Source of the DNA: Culex pipiens pallens
Taxonomy: Eukaryota; Arthropoda; Insecta; Diptera; Culicidae
Assembly (NCBI RefSeq): GCF_016801865.2
Contig: NC_068938.1
Coordinates: 11,076,160 to 11,140,159 of the forward strand
DNA length: 64,000 bases
Direction: 5' to 3'
Every line of letters begins with the position of its first letter. The first letter of the stretch is position 1. A model generated the notes under the pieces. The model was not told where the DNA came from and made no database searches. It saw only the letters and a list, made by a program, of their open reading frames with translations. Both the position numbers and the translations under genes were made by a program. Below, piece by piece: positions 1-10,331 of the stretch.

Positions 1-1482
1 GTGGAATGTATTAATGTATTAAAAAAATAATTTCATTATTTGAAAATTTGGTCTAAAATATGAAAAGGGGGAAATCATCTTTTTGCGGAGTTTTTCCAAA
101 ATCATGCTTGATTAAAAAAAAATTAAATTATTTTTTAAATTTTAAACATTGAAAATCGAAGAAATAGTTTCCGAGATCAGTTGAGAATTACAGGCTTAAT
201 TAACTGATACTTAGAAAAGCTTATTCTGATCAATTCGAATTATTTGTGAGGCTGTACCTATGATACAAATTGTCAAATTTTCAAAGTCTCAGAAAGAAAA
301 TGGTAAGAAATTTTCTCAGCCGTTCAACAATATTCAGAGTAGCTTTTTTTCGTGAAATATTAAAAAAAATTTGGCTATAACTCCAAAACACTTTATCAAA
401 ATTTCGGTAATGAACATTTCGAAATCTTTTGAAATATTTTTCATAAATCTTTTTTTTTAATCTGAAATAAATATATCTTCATTTATAATCTTGGATAGGC
501 CCTTTAGTTTAACAATTTTCTTAAGTGTGCGTGCTGCCGCCACACGCCGCAGTTCGAGTTATCAAAATTTGAACCAATCAGATTGTGGGTCCAAAATAGG
601 TACAGCGATGGCTCCTAAATACATTCAATAAGTCCAAAATGCATCCGAATAATGTTTTATTGAAAATGCTTATGATATTGAGATGGTTTAATTATTTTTA
701 ATATTCAATAGTGCACTTTTTTAAGCATACAAACCAAACCTGAAACGAACGATTTTTTTCTAACATATAAGTTAAAAAATGTATTCAAAACTCAACGACA
801 AACATCATACCAAATTATGCGATTATCCCAGTTCCAGCTTCTTCAACCCGGTTCTTGCCTCTAAAGTGTGTCCAATTCTGACAGCCACAAACAACAATCT
901 TATCAATACGAGCAACTTCTGAGGCAGCATCAGCTTCCCCTCGAATATAATAAATAATTCAAAAATCACCACAGCCCTTTACACAGACGAACGAGAGAAA
1001 GAACCTCTTCTTTTCAATTTAATTTCCATACAAATGCTGCAAAATTTATTGGCTGATTGTTTTCGGTTCTGGCCGTCGTCGATGGATCGAAGCTGCACGA
1101 TCGAGATTTCCCATTCGCTGACAGGGACCCCGTTTGACGACACTCGGCGACGACGACGACTCTGCGAGACTCCTGCCAGAGTTGTGGGATCTGATCGGTC
1201 GTAGATCACCACAACCTGTCCTCCCCGGTTGTTCCTCTGAGGTACAGGAGGCACCCGGGGTGGGGAAAACTGCAAATAATATTCATCGATTTTCCTTTCT
1301 ACTTGGCGATCATCAACTACACTTTATTCGATCCGTGATGATCATTGTACGTCGGCAGCGGTAGCGATCGTGACCGCAAACAAACTTCCAATAAATAATT
1401 GTTTAATTAACTATCACTCCGCAGGTTGCCAACTAGACCCCCGTGACGTGACTGATATTACTAATCCTAGTCTCTTCCACAG
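1..1482. other. AT-rich DNA upstream of the first visible Wnt10 exon, probably intron
   Basis: No Wnt-like peptide can be read here in any frame. The last bases form a pyrimidine-rich stretch ending in AG at 1481-1482, which is the splice acceptor of the first visible coding exon, so at least the right part is Wnt10 intron. The stretch 1040-1270 is richer in G+C, with CGA/GAC runs, and holds short opposing open frames of 76 and 98 codons with no recognisable domain. These are best read as chance frames. An upstream Wnt10 exon hidden here cannot be fully excluded. Confidence 0.6.
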
Positions 1483-2629
1483 GATACCGCGAGAGTGCGT
1501 TCGCGTACGCGATCGCCTCCGCCGGAGTGACGCACAGTGTGGCCCGAGCTTGCGCCCAAGGTCGCCTGATCAGCTGCGGCTGCGATCCGGCCGTCAACCG
1601 GAAGGGCATGTCCAAGTCGCTGCGGGAAAGCCTGGAGAAGGAAAAGCTGCGCTTTCTGGACGCCATCAACGAGAACTCGATCCTGGTGGACGACAGCCTG
1701 AAGAAGCTGAAGACGAAACAGGCCAGCCGGTGGAAGTGGGGCGGCTGTTCGCACAACATGGCCTTCGGGGTGGAGTTCTCCGAGCTGTTCCTGGACACGC
1801 GGGAAAAGGGCGGTGACATCCAGTCGCAGATCAACCTGCACAATAACCATGCCGGGCGGAGGGTAAGACGTTTCTTTGAACCCTTTTTCAGGTATACTGA
1901 CTTCAACTCCTCATTCCAGGCCGTGTCCAACAACATGCAAGTTCGCTGCAAGTGCCACGGAATGTCCGGCAGCTGCCAGCTGAAGACGTGCTGGAAGTCG
2001 GCACCGGACTTCCGGGTGGTCGGCAAGGTGCTGAAGCAGCAGTACCGAAGGGCGGTCCTCGTCGATCAGTCCAACCTGGGCAACGGTCCGCCGATGATCG
2101 TGTACCACAAACCAAAGAAACGGAAGCACGTCAAAAATGCACGTCCGCCCAGGCGAACCAAGCATCAGGGCTTGTCGGGGTCGTCGTCCGGTGGGGAGAG
2201 TAAAGGCGGCAGTAACCGCGGCGGTGACAGCAAGCGGGACAAGCAGCTCATGATGGGACAGCAGTCGCTGGTGGTGCCGATGGGAGGTCGCGCCGGCAAC
2301 AAGCGGATGGAGAACGCACTGTTCTACTACCAAAGATCGCCCAACTTTTGCGAGCGGGACCAGGTGTCGGATATACCGGGTAAGAAAGAGTGTCTTCATG
2401 ATGTATTTGATTAACTCTAACGAATACTTTCACCCCTTCAGGAACCGTTGGGCGTCGCTGCAACCGCACCAGCACCGGCAGCGAGGGTTGCGCCTCGATG
2501 TGCTGCGGCCGGGGCTACAACCTGGTCCGGGAGAAGCGCGTCGACCGGTGCAACTGCAAATTCCACTGGTGCTGCTACGTCGAGTGCGACGACTGCGAGG
2601 TCGAGGAGTGGATCAGCGTGTGCAACTAG
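1483..2629 (+). CDS. Wnt10: Wnt10 (Wnt family secreted ligand), C-terminal coding exons
   Basis: Three exons are visible: 1483-1862, 1920-2379 and 2442-2629 (stop TAG 2627-2629), encoding about 342 residues. The reading starts in phase 1 after an AG acceptor, so amino-terminal exons lie outside the window. The translation has Wnt hallmarks in order: YRESAFAYAIASAGVTHSVA, RWKWGGCSHN, INLHNNHAGR, and the thumb motif CKCHGMSGSC. The Ser codon at 1965-1967 in that motif is the residue expected to carry the Porcupine-added palmitoleate. It ends with the Cys-rich finger domain, CCYVECDDCEVEEWISVCN. The close match to insect Wnt10 in the HNNHAGR to TCWKSAPDF block and in the EEWISxCN terminus is the reason for this paralogue call. 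A basic, Gly/Ser-rich insert of about 70 residues (from KPKKRKHVK to near RMENAL) separates the lipid-bearing domain from the Cys-rich domain. Wnt proteins are secreted lipid-modified ligands of Frizzled/LRP receptors. In many insects wg, Wnt6 and Wnt10 are neighbours; none of the others is in this window. Confidence 0.93.
1863..1919 (+). other. Wnt10 intron, 57 nt, phase 0, open in frame
   Basis: The donor is GTAAGA at 1863 and the acceptor TTCCAG ends at 1919. Removal joins HNNHAGRR to AVSNNMQ, as expected for the conserved Wnt core. The intron is a multiple of three and has no in-frame stop, so unspliced RNA would read through with 19 extra residues. A second TTTTCAG followed by GTATAC lies inside it near 1885-1896 and could act as a weak alternative acceptor or donor. 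Confidence 0.9.
2380..2441 (+). other. Wnt10 intron, 62 nt, phase 1
   Basis: The donor is GTAAGA at 2380 and the acceptor CCCTTCAG ends at 2441. Splicing rebuilds the Gly codon in DIPGTVGRRCNR. Reading into the intron meets a stop at 2412-2414, so retention would remove the whole C-terminal Cys-rich domain. Confidence 0.9.
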
Positions 2630-3148
2630 AAGGACCTTAAGAAAAAGACGACGCTTATCGCAAGCTACGGTTACGAAATTCAGCTTCTCTTAGGCAAAAT
2701 GGCAAAACTCTTAGGCTGAGATAAAGAAAAAAATATTTAATTGCAACCGCGTGCTTGGAATGCTCAAGTCCTTACTTGCCCCTAGCCAAGGCAGAAAAAG
2801 AAGTGATTGTATACGAGAGGTGCATGTTAGAAACCCCTTCTTAAGCGTTCAAGTGACATTAATTAGTGTTTGGATAAAATATCTCACAACAAACATCCAT
2901 ATTGGCCAACAAACCAACGGCGTGTGTTCTATCGCAGCAGTATTACTTAAATAATATAACATTGATAGAGTATTTGTGGGGATCGAGTTCGAATTCACCG
3001 ACCGACTACTAATCGTGTAGCTAATCGTAATTGCTGTACATTTATTAGCGAACGAAGAAAAACTCCAATCGCGGACCCCCTCGACCCTCCCCGTGACTTA
3101 AGTTAATTAGTTTTATTAGTTTTTATTTATTTGTTCTGCCCGCGTACC

Positions 3149-3156
3149 TGTAAATA
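3149..3156 (+). promoter_or_regulatory. Pumilio-type 3'UTR element TGTAAATA
   Basis: TGTAAATA fits the UGUANAUA consensus bound by PUF proteins and lies in the presumed Wnt10 3'UTR on the sense strand. An 8-mer like this arises by chance in AT-rich DNA, so binding is only a possibility. Confidence 0.3.
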
Positions 3157-3325
3157 TACAAAAAAGAAGAAGAAGAAACGTTTTTGCGATTAGTTTTTAA
3201 GTGAGACCAACCAAGCTGATCACTGTCATCATCGATGGTTATGATGACAAATTGATCGTTTCTAACCTGCTGTACATGCTGAGTTATACGCACACACACT
3301 TACACAAAACGATAACTAATAATTT

Positions 3326-3331
3326 AATAAA
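3326..3331 (+). terminator. Poly(A) signal AATAAA for Wnt10
   Basis: This AATAAA lies about 700 nt past the stop codon and is followed by AT-rich and then GT-rich sequence (GGTTGTCGCATGGGGTG) of the sort that follows cleavage sites. An alternative AATAAA is at 3445-3450. Confidence 0.4.
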
Positions 3332-4263
3332 TTACCATAAATTATAATTGGTTGTCGCATGGGGTGCGCAAGAACGTGTGCTCTCTATCGTTGGAGGGGA
3401 AGTTATTGAGAGCGCAGATTACAAAATGATTCATGTAGTGATTGAATAAATTAATGACGAGTTGTGACAAGTATGAAAAAATATGTAGTCGTGTTTGTTT
3501 TATTTTTGAGAAAATTCTTAAATATAGGACAAAGAAGAATGTTTGAACACCTTTGGACCGTCCTTGAAATGCTTTAAAAATATGTAGATTCAAAAAGGAT
3601 AAATAACGGCTTTATTAATGAAGAGACCATCAATTAACCAAGTGAAAACTTTTTTGAAAATCTCAGAATTCCCCCCTTTGTGTGCAATTATCCATACAAA
3701 AAAAAATCTTTTTTGGACAACCGCAAACCCCCCTAAGGTGTCCACGTGGTACCATTGATGGCTCCGGTCAGAATTTGATTTTAAAATCTGCAAACATCAA
3801 TAACACGATAACAATTTGATTTATCCACATAAATGTTGCTTTGCATTTTTTCGATATAATGAACCAACTTTATCGAATTATGTTATAAAAAATAAGTGAA
3901 AAATCTTGCATTTTTCGTAATAAACATTTTTGTAATTCTCTAGCACTTCAAAATTTTTTTGTTAAGATGCTTAGTTACGTTTTTTTTTAAACTTGACTTA
4001 CGTTAAAAAGTCATTTTTCGTCATGAGTTCATCCATACAAAACATCATCAAATTTGAGGGCTGAACATACAATATGGGCTTGTAAACAATCTAAAATCTG
4101 TACCTTGAGCACGAATTTTCAGATCAATTTGGTGTCTTCTGCAAAATTGTAATGATCATAATTAGAACATTTCCAAACAAAGTTAAAAAATGAATGAAGA
4201 TGCAAAATGAAATTTAAAATTACTTTATTTCATTAATTCCACCGTTTTCAAGTTAAATTTAGG
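3332..4263. other. Intergenic AT-rich DNA
   Basis: I see no gene. Around 3600-3790 there is a degraded dispersed-repeat-like stretch with C-runs and a CCACGTGG E-box palindrome at 3739-3746. A common motif, GGTGTCTTCTGC, occurs near 4130 and has relatives elsewhere in the window. Confidence 0.5.
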
Positions 4264-4405
4264 CTTCATTTATAAAATACGTCACGCTAAAATCAGCCAA
4301 AATTAACCCCCCGTTTGTCACGCTTTTCCTAAACTTATAACATGCAATGTCACACTTGCTCAGACCCCCCTCTCCCCCTAGAGCGTGACATACTTTATGG
4401 ATGCT
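4264..4405. repeat. Short inverted-repeat remnant (GTCACGC type)
   Basis: The left end reads TTATAAAATACGTCACGC and the right end reads GCGTGACATACTTTATGGAT, an imperfect inverted pair enclosing C-rich DNA. This looks like a small MITE. No clear target duplication was found. Confidence 0.45.
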
Positions 4406-4670
4406 TTTTTTATTGTTTAAAAAAACTATGAAGGAAAAGTACCTCAGCAAACAAAAATTAATTTAAAGCTGAAATAAATACAACAAACTTTTTTGATCTG
4501 ATTCGATGTTGTTTTGGACTACAGTCTACAAAGTTTCAATTTTGGGAAAGCTGAGTTTTCTCAATGGCATCTAATTACCCTTCATTTTTCAACTCTTGGT
4601 GTAGTTATCAAAGTTAAAAAATCAAAGTATTGTGTTTTTTGCCTCTTTGTAATAAAGTTACATTAAATAA

Positions 4671-5592
4671 AAAAACTAACTTAATCCACCTATGTGGTTG
4701 ATGCCTTCCTCACTTTTTACCAAAAATGGGTATATGAGTGGTTTCATCATTTTTTTAGATCCAGAAAAAAGAACACAATGTATAACTTATGTGGTCGAGA
4801 CAGGGTTCCCAGATCTTCAATGTTTTGGACTCATTGGAAAGGCCTTTCAATTACCTAACCAACGATGGGTCGGATGATGGATCCGGACATAGTTTACATA
4901 CATTTAAATGAGATCCGGCTTCCAAAAAGCACATCAATATTACTTAAAGGGCCATATCTCGAGACAGGGTTGCCAGATCGTCAATGTGTTGGACTCGTTG
5001 GAAAGGTCTTTTGATAACCTAACCAACGATGGGTCGGATGATGGATCCGGACATAGTTTACATACATTTAAGTGAGATCCGGCTTCAAAAAAGTACATAA
5101 ATATCACTTAAGTGGTCATAACTCGAGACAGGGTTGCCAGATCTTCAATGTCTTGGACTCATTGGAAAGGCCTTTCAATTACCTAATCAACGATGGGTCG
5201 GATGATGGATCCGGACATCGTTTACATGCACATAATTGAGATCGGGGTATTTGTGAAAACACATTTTTATGCATAACTTTTGAACTACTAATCGAAACTT
5301 CAAACAATTCAATAGCGATGTATGGGACCCTAAACCAAGTCGAATGCAACTGGTTCGATCAAAATCGGTTCAGCCAGTGCTGAGAAAACTCAGTGAGAAT
5401 TTTGGTCACATACATACATACACACACACATACACACACACATACATACACACACACATACACACACACAGACATTTGTTCAGTTTTCGATTCTGAGTAG
5501 ATATGTATACATGAAGGTGGGTCTAGGAGCTTTTAATAGAAAGTTCATTTTTAGAGCAGGATTATAGCCTTACCTCAGTGAGGAAGGCAAAA
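4671..5592 (+). mobile_element. VNTR-bearing non-autonomous element, copy A (3 units)
   Basis: The left end is AAAAACTAACTTAATCCACC followed by TGCCTTCCTCACT. The right end reads TACCTCAGTGAGGAAGGCA, so the GCCTTCCTCACT block is inverted at the two sides. Between them lie three tandem units of about 163 bp (GAGACAGGGTTGCCAG at about 4799, 4962 and 5127), then a conserved single-copy stretch containing CGGTTCAGCCAGTGCTGAGA, a (CACATA)n microsatellite at about 5408-5472, and the right end. No protein is encoded. It shares ends and layout with the copies at 17783, 49273 and 56858. Confidence 0.85.
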
Positions 5593-6808
5593 TAATCAAG
5601 CCCAACATTAAAAATGTCTTGAATAAATGTTTTTAGTCTATTCAAAATTCTTCTCTTGATTATTGAAATTTTATAATTTGTTTATTTGGAAAGAGCAAGA
5701 AATATCAAATTTCACAGAACTTTATTTTATTCACATTGAAAATCGAACCAATACTTTCCGAGAAATTGCGTCTAGAAAACTAGAATCGATATTTCTGCAA
5801 CCAGTAGTTCACAAACAAAGTTTAAAAAAAATAAAAGTTTAAAGAAATTTCATTTAAAAAAATATTAGTGCTTTTTCTTACATGAAATATTTATTTTAAA
5901 ATGAAAAGAAAATAATTTTTTAATATCTAAAAATATTTATGACTTAAAATCGATTAAGTTTTTTAATATACTTGTGTAGTCATTTTTTCATTTTATTATA
6001 TAATTAGAAATGGCTTTTAAAATTTTGTTTGACAATATTTTAGATTTTTTTTCCAAAGGTCTTACTTTTTCAAACATTAATGCCCAGGTTCCAGATTTTG
6101 CACCATACTAATTTCTAGTGCAAAAGATGCCTGAAAAGATGTCCCTGGAAAATGCCATGAAAAAGAAAATAAAAAATATTTTTTGGAATTAAAGTATTTG
6201 CAATAAGGAGGGAATTTTTTTTCGTGTATTTATTTTTTCCTGGAAAAATCTAATCATAACCTACAAATTAAAAAAAAAACACCATATCGATCAGAAAATC
6301 TCTTCTCTAGATGCTGATTTTTGAATATTTTGCTTGAAAATAAACGGACAAAGTTTCATTTAAATGAAAAAAAAAAATACAAAGGTCGATTTTGCAGGAC
6401 TTAGAGAATAACTTATTTTTTATTGCATTCAAATTCAAATATTTTAAAACATACTTTTCAAATTTATTAATCGATATAGCAGATATGTTAGAGTCAAATT
6501 ATTGCCTAATTTTAATGAATTTATGAAAATATTCGGTATTATTTTTTTTAAACAACCCTGCAGTAGAATTATTTTTAAAATTTCTCTTTATTAAATTATT
6601 TCAATTTGAAATTTAGAAATAACACTGTGAAATATGATGCATCATTTTAAAATGTCAGCAATGTAGTGCTGATTTTGAGTTTCTTCAAGTTTCTAAATAT
6701 AAAACATTTGGTTCAATAAACTGGGAAAATTTAAAAAGCTATTTTTGAAAAAAAAAAAACAGTTATGCCATCGTCATGAAAAATATCTGAAGTATTTTTT
6801 ATCGTTTT
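5593..6808. other. AT-rich intergenic DNA, no gene seen
   Basis: This stretch is A/T homopolymer-rich and has no open frame of note. Near 6280 the phrase ATCGATCAGAAAAT resembles fragments at about 14530, 46150 and 50060, suggesting an old dispersed repeat. Confidence 0.4.
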
Positions 6809-7060
6809 GCTTTCCTCACCTTACTAAGAAAAGTTCAAAAATTGAACTAATTAATAAGACCTTCTAGACCTACCGTCATTTTTACATATTGACTCAGAAT
6901 CACCAGCAGAGCAAATGTCTGTTCGTTTGGCTGTATGTAGACATGCGTACCGAATCAATGTCACTGAAATATCTCGTCACTAACTGAGCCGATTTTGATC
7001 GTTTTGGCCTCATTCGATTCGTCTTGGGGTCCTATTGATATTTTTGCAATTCCGTCGTGA
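6809..7060 (-). repeat. Old relative of the VNTR element, reverse orientation
   Basis: It starts TTGCTTTCCTCACCTTACTA, close to the TTTTGCCTTCCTCACTGAGG end of the VNTR family read on the other strand. It then has GACTCAGAATC, an AAATGTCTGTTCG block, and GAGCCGATTTTGATCG, each the reverse complement of the conserved tail of copies A-D. No ~163-bp unit is present. I infer a diverged sister family. Confidence 0.6.
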
Positions 7061-7142
7061 AACTACTTACTTTTCCTGACATTCTTGAACGACGAAATAG
7101 CCTACTTTTCTGTACCAAAAATAACAGAATCGAATAGCAACA

Positions 7143-7240
7143 CTTTTCAAAATAAATGCTGAAAAGTTCTACTTTTCAGCACTGAAATAGGTGCTGAAAA
7201 GATGAACTTTTCAGCACTTGTTTCGAAAAGTAACACTTTT
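7143..7240. repeat. Cluster of short inverted repeats (TGCTGAAAAGT)
   Basis: TGCTGAAAAG and CTTTTCAGCA alternate several times within about 100 bp and can pair in more than one way. A related fragment with CTACTTTTCAGCA lies near 33820, so this is a repeat family rather than a unique hairpin. Confidence 0.55.
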
Positions 7241-7349
7241 CAACATTTTTTTGATTTAAACGATTTATTGACAAAATACATGAAAATTTGACTTAAAATT
7301 TCACTCAGTGTGTGTTTTTTGGAATTGCAAAAAATGTTGTATGGAACTC

Positions 7350-7452
7350 GTTGCAAAAATTGATTTTTTCAGCACTCTTCGTATTTATCCAACTCGGTGA
7401 ACCTCGTTGGATAAATGTACGACTCGGGCTGAAAAAATCCTCTTTTTGCAAC
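7350..7452. repeat. Imperfect 103-bp hairpin
   Basis: The left arm GTTGCAAAAATTGATTTTTT pairs imperfectly with the right arm ending TCTTTTTGCAAC, and ATTTATCCAACTCGG is mirrored by CCTCGTTGGATAAAT at the centre. A similar fragment is near 39600-39650, which supports a dispersed MITE. Confidence 0.6.
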
Positions 7453-9400
7453 TTGTTGCATAAACTACTATTATAAGATTTTGTAAATTACATCAAATGT
7501 TATGCTTAAAAAACTGCTGCATATACATTTAACAATTTACAAAAAAGGGTGGTTTTTGCATGGAAACCTGCCATATCATATATTTTTAGAAAGGTTCTGA
7601 AATGACCTTTCTTGTGAATAAAGAATTTTCAAGATCTGACTTACCTGTATAAAAAATAAAAATAAAAATCGAAATACAGTGGACTCAATATTGCTCCAGC
7701 TGTCAATTATTTTTTTCAGTCCCTTTAAATAGATTGCTTTGGTTTTTCGTTCTATAATTTGATATCTCCCGCTCTCGACGGTCCCTTCAATATCGACAAC
7801 AAGAGAGTCCACTGTAACAAGCCATAGTTTCAACATTTGAATGATAAATTGCTTTAAAATGTATTTTACACTGGTTCAGTTTTTTTCAATCATTAGTTTT
7901 CAAAAAATGTAAAAATTGGCCAAAACAAAAATTTGAGCGTAAAAAAATACCAAACATCATAAACTTCAAAAAAAAATCAACTAAGAATGCATTTAAATAG
8001 ATTTCAGATTATTGCATTTAATTATGCATTGAAATTTTAAAGTTTTTCGAAAAAAAATGGCCCCCTGATTTTTCGGCCAGATTTTGAAGTGGGGGGGGGG
8101 GGGGGGGGAGAAAAAAAAACGGAAAATTTGCACGAAGAATGTAAAAAAAGGAAATTACATTTCGGTAAATTTTATTGTTTTTCATAACATTAGAAACTTT
8201 GATATTGTGCGATCTTTGTGATCTTTTATGTTTTTATTAACTCTTCCAACGGTATTTTAAACGAAACAGATGATATCGTGGACAAGTCGTTCTCTTCATC
8301 TCTTCACAAAAAAAGGAATCACCAACAAAACTATTCATTTTCTTTTCAATCAAGTCAACTATCTCCTCTCGATCCTTGTCCGACCCTCCAAACACTACTG
8401 CACCCGTTCCGATTGATTGCCGTCCGTTTATATTCTCCGGCCTTCAAATAGGCCGACACCGAGGCGAAAATAGGATTACAATATCGCATCGTGGCACCAA
8501 ACAAAAAAAAGTGAACAATACCCATGCCCATGTGCTGCAATTGTGTGCCAAAAGGAGACAGTCCAGAAGCAAATGGACAATAATCTGATCATCGAATTAC
8601 TCGCCTGATTGGAGCCGTTTAGGAGCCGCTTCCTTTTCAGTTTTTTTTTTTTGTGAGGATTTTATGATGATAGAGATAATGTTTCAACTATCTGTGCTGT
8701 GGAGAGTTCCGAAGCGTTTCGTTCGTTTTAGCAGGAAGGAATTTTACGGTAACTGACTTTTCGAGACTGTTTCTCTCTCTACGACTGGACAGCTGTTTGT
8801 TTGTCACTTTCCCAGGTTGAAAGTTGATTAGAAGCGATTTAGTTCTCAAAAGGTTAGAATTACATTGTAAAGTCCTTGGAAAATTTAATCAGCGTTTGTG
8901 TAGTGTTAAGCTTAAGTTAAGCCTATTACGAGAAGGGCGACCTTCACCTAAGCAAACCTGGTCTAATGCCTGTGACTTCACTTGGCTTCACGTGTTTTGC
9001 CATCCACTGGAAATAGCACATGTGCTAACTTGCGTTTAAAGTTGCCTGTTACCTCATGACATGTCTGACAAGGCTCGTTACTAACCCTCAAGTATTTTTT
9101 TAAATTTCCATTTATTTTTATTTGTGGCAAATTGTCACTTTTCTCTGAATATGCGCTGAATATCATCAATTATAATGTTGATCATGGAAAATTAAGAGAA
9201 AATGTTTATCAAATAACAATATCCTCCAATGGATATCCAAAACCGATCCGACTCAAATTTCGGTCCCAATCGTGTGTCAGCCAGACAGGTTCGGCCATCG
9301 ACCGGCCCGAAGGCCCTGCTCGGGACACAATTCAATTAACGGAAAAAACTTGCAAGGTTTCGCCTCCACCGTTCGGGAAAATTCAGTTTTCCTGGCGAGC
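7453..9400. other. Mostly unique DNA, no gene recognised
   Basis: AT-rich at first, becoming less so after 8340. Short open frames (for example 8218-8451 and 9132-9440) show no domain or splice context and are treated as chance. The right edge leads into a putative promoter at 9421. Confidence 0.4.
8091..8108 (+). repeat. G18 homopolymer
   Basis: Eighteen consecutive G follow GAAGT and precede AG and an A-run. Such a tract can form quadruplex structures and is error-prone in sequencing, so its exact length is doubtful. Confidence 0.9.
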
Positions 9401-9418
9401 ACTGCCGGGGAAAAACTT

Positions 9419-9453
9419 TCAGTTGCGGTTTTCTAGTTGAGCGGTTCGGATCG
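9419..9453 (+). promoter_or_regulatory. Candidate TATA-less core promoter (Inr + DPE)
   Basis: TTTCAGTTG gives an Inr with A(+1) at 9421. GGATC at 9448-9452 falls at +28 to +32 and matches the insect DPE consensus RGWYV exactly, at the required spacing. No TATA box is visible at -30. The match of motif and spacing is direct; activity is inferred. Confidence 0.35.
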
Positions 9454-9650
9454 GAAGAATAGCGGGAAAGTGTTTGCGTGTGCGGGCAGGTTTTTTTCCA
9501 AAGAGTGGAAATTTTGCTGTGCTAAATTTTCCAGCTTCACCCGTGTGATGTGACGAGATTATGTGAGGAAAATTTAAACGAAGATTACCACATCAAAGCA
9601 TCGATTGGATTACGGCAACTCATCGGAACAAATCTAGCAAACGAGCAGAA
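9421..9650 (+). other. Candidate non-coding first exon
   Basis: It runs from the proposed start site to a strong donor, GAA|GTGAGT, at 9651. ATGs inside it are followed almost at once by stops (for example ATGTGA twice), so it reads as 5'UTR. The coding exons would lie further right, beyond the repeats or outside the window. It could instead be chance, or a non-coding RNA start. Confidence 0.3.
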
Positions 9651-9995
9651 GTGAGTGGGCTTTTTGGCAAAGTTCAGTTAATTCAGACGGAAGTAATTTA
9701 ATTAAACCAAACAAACTCAATAAGTGAAAAATTCAATTACGTTGACCTGTGAAATGCAACCGACTCTTCAAGTAATTTGAAGTTATTCCAACGGTCAAAA
9801 ATTACAACAAAGTATTCATCCCCTTAGATAGAAGGTGGCGCCAGTCTGGCAAGAGTCCAAACCAACCTCCAAAGTGCGAAAAATCGATCGACCAGTAACA
9901 GGATTAGAACCCGCCAAGTTACAGAAATCCAATCAACTAACGTTCAACTAGAAATCGACTGTCGGCTGTCGGTAGCTGAAGACGGGGAACGTTAC

Positions 9996-10319
9996 AAAAA
10001 ATCAAACCATCCACATTAACGACCCCCGGGTCTTTTGTGGTCTCTATTGCAAGTTTCTGCTCGAACCTAGGAGTCCGAAGGCTTGAATGGGGAGAGCATC
10101 CAAACCTCTTTCTACTCTAAGGAACCTTCCACCCCAGTGTTTGAACTGACGACCTTTGGATTGCGAGTCCAACCGCCGCCAGCGATTCCACCGGAGTAGG
10201 CTTGGTTTGGTGTGTTGTTTGTACTTATGGCATGGAGACGACTCCTACACCTGGAATGACTTAACGGCCTAACAACCAAGGCCGGGACTGACATTTTACT
10301 TCCTCATCCGATGGAAGGT
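9996..10319 (-). mobile_element. tRNA-related SINE, 5'-truncated copy, minus strand
   Basis: It is flanked by a perfect 12-bp direct repeat, GGGGAACGTTAC, at 9984-9995 and 10320-10331, the mark of LINE-assisted insertion. The sequence is the reverse complement of the 12225-12623 copy but lacks its first tRNA-like head. The internal tRNA-Ala-like block remains at about 10130-10195. The 60-codon open frame on the minus strand is part of the SINE and is shared with the other copy; it is not a gene. Confidence 0.9.
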
Positions 10320-10331
10320 GGGGAACGTTAC

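Larger units (their letters stand above)
2630..3331 (+). other. Wnt10 3' untranslated region (probable extent)
   Basis: The stretch begins right after the stop codon and lacks the dispersed repeats seen from about 4.2 kb. It has AU-rich blocks with ATTTA motifs near 3120-3135 and a Pumilio-type site. AATAAA at 3326-3331 is the first good poly(A) signal after the AU-rich block. Another AATAAA at 3445-3450 could extend the transcript. The end point is inferred, with no transcript evidence. Confidence 0.5.

Noticed and set aside
979..1364. Upstream Wnt10 exon in the GC-richer block
   Set aside because: Neither strand encodes Wnt N-terminal motifs there, and flanking splice sites of the needed phase were not found.
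2118..2150. Nuclear localisation signal in Wnt10 (PKKRKHVK)
   Set aside because: Wnt proteins enter the secretory pathway, so a nuclear role is unlikely; the basic patch is described only as part of the linker.
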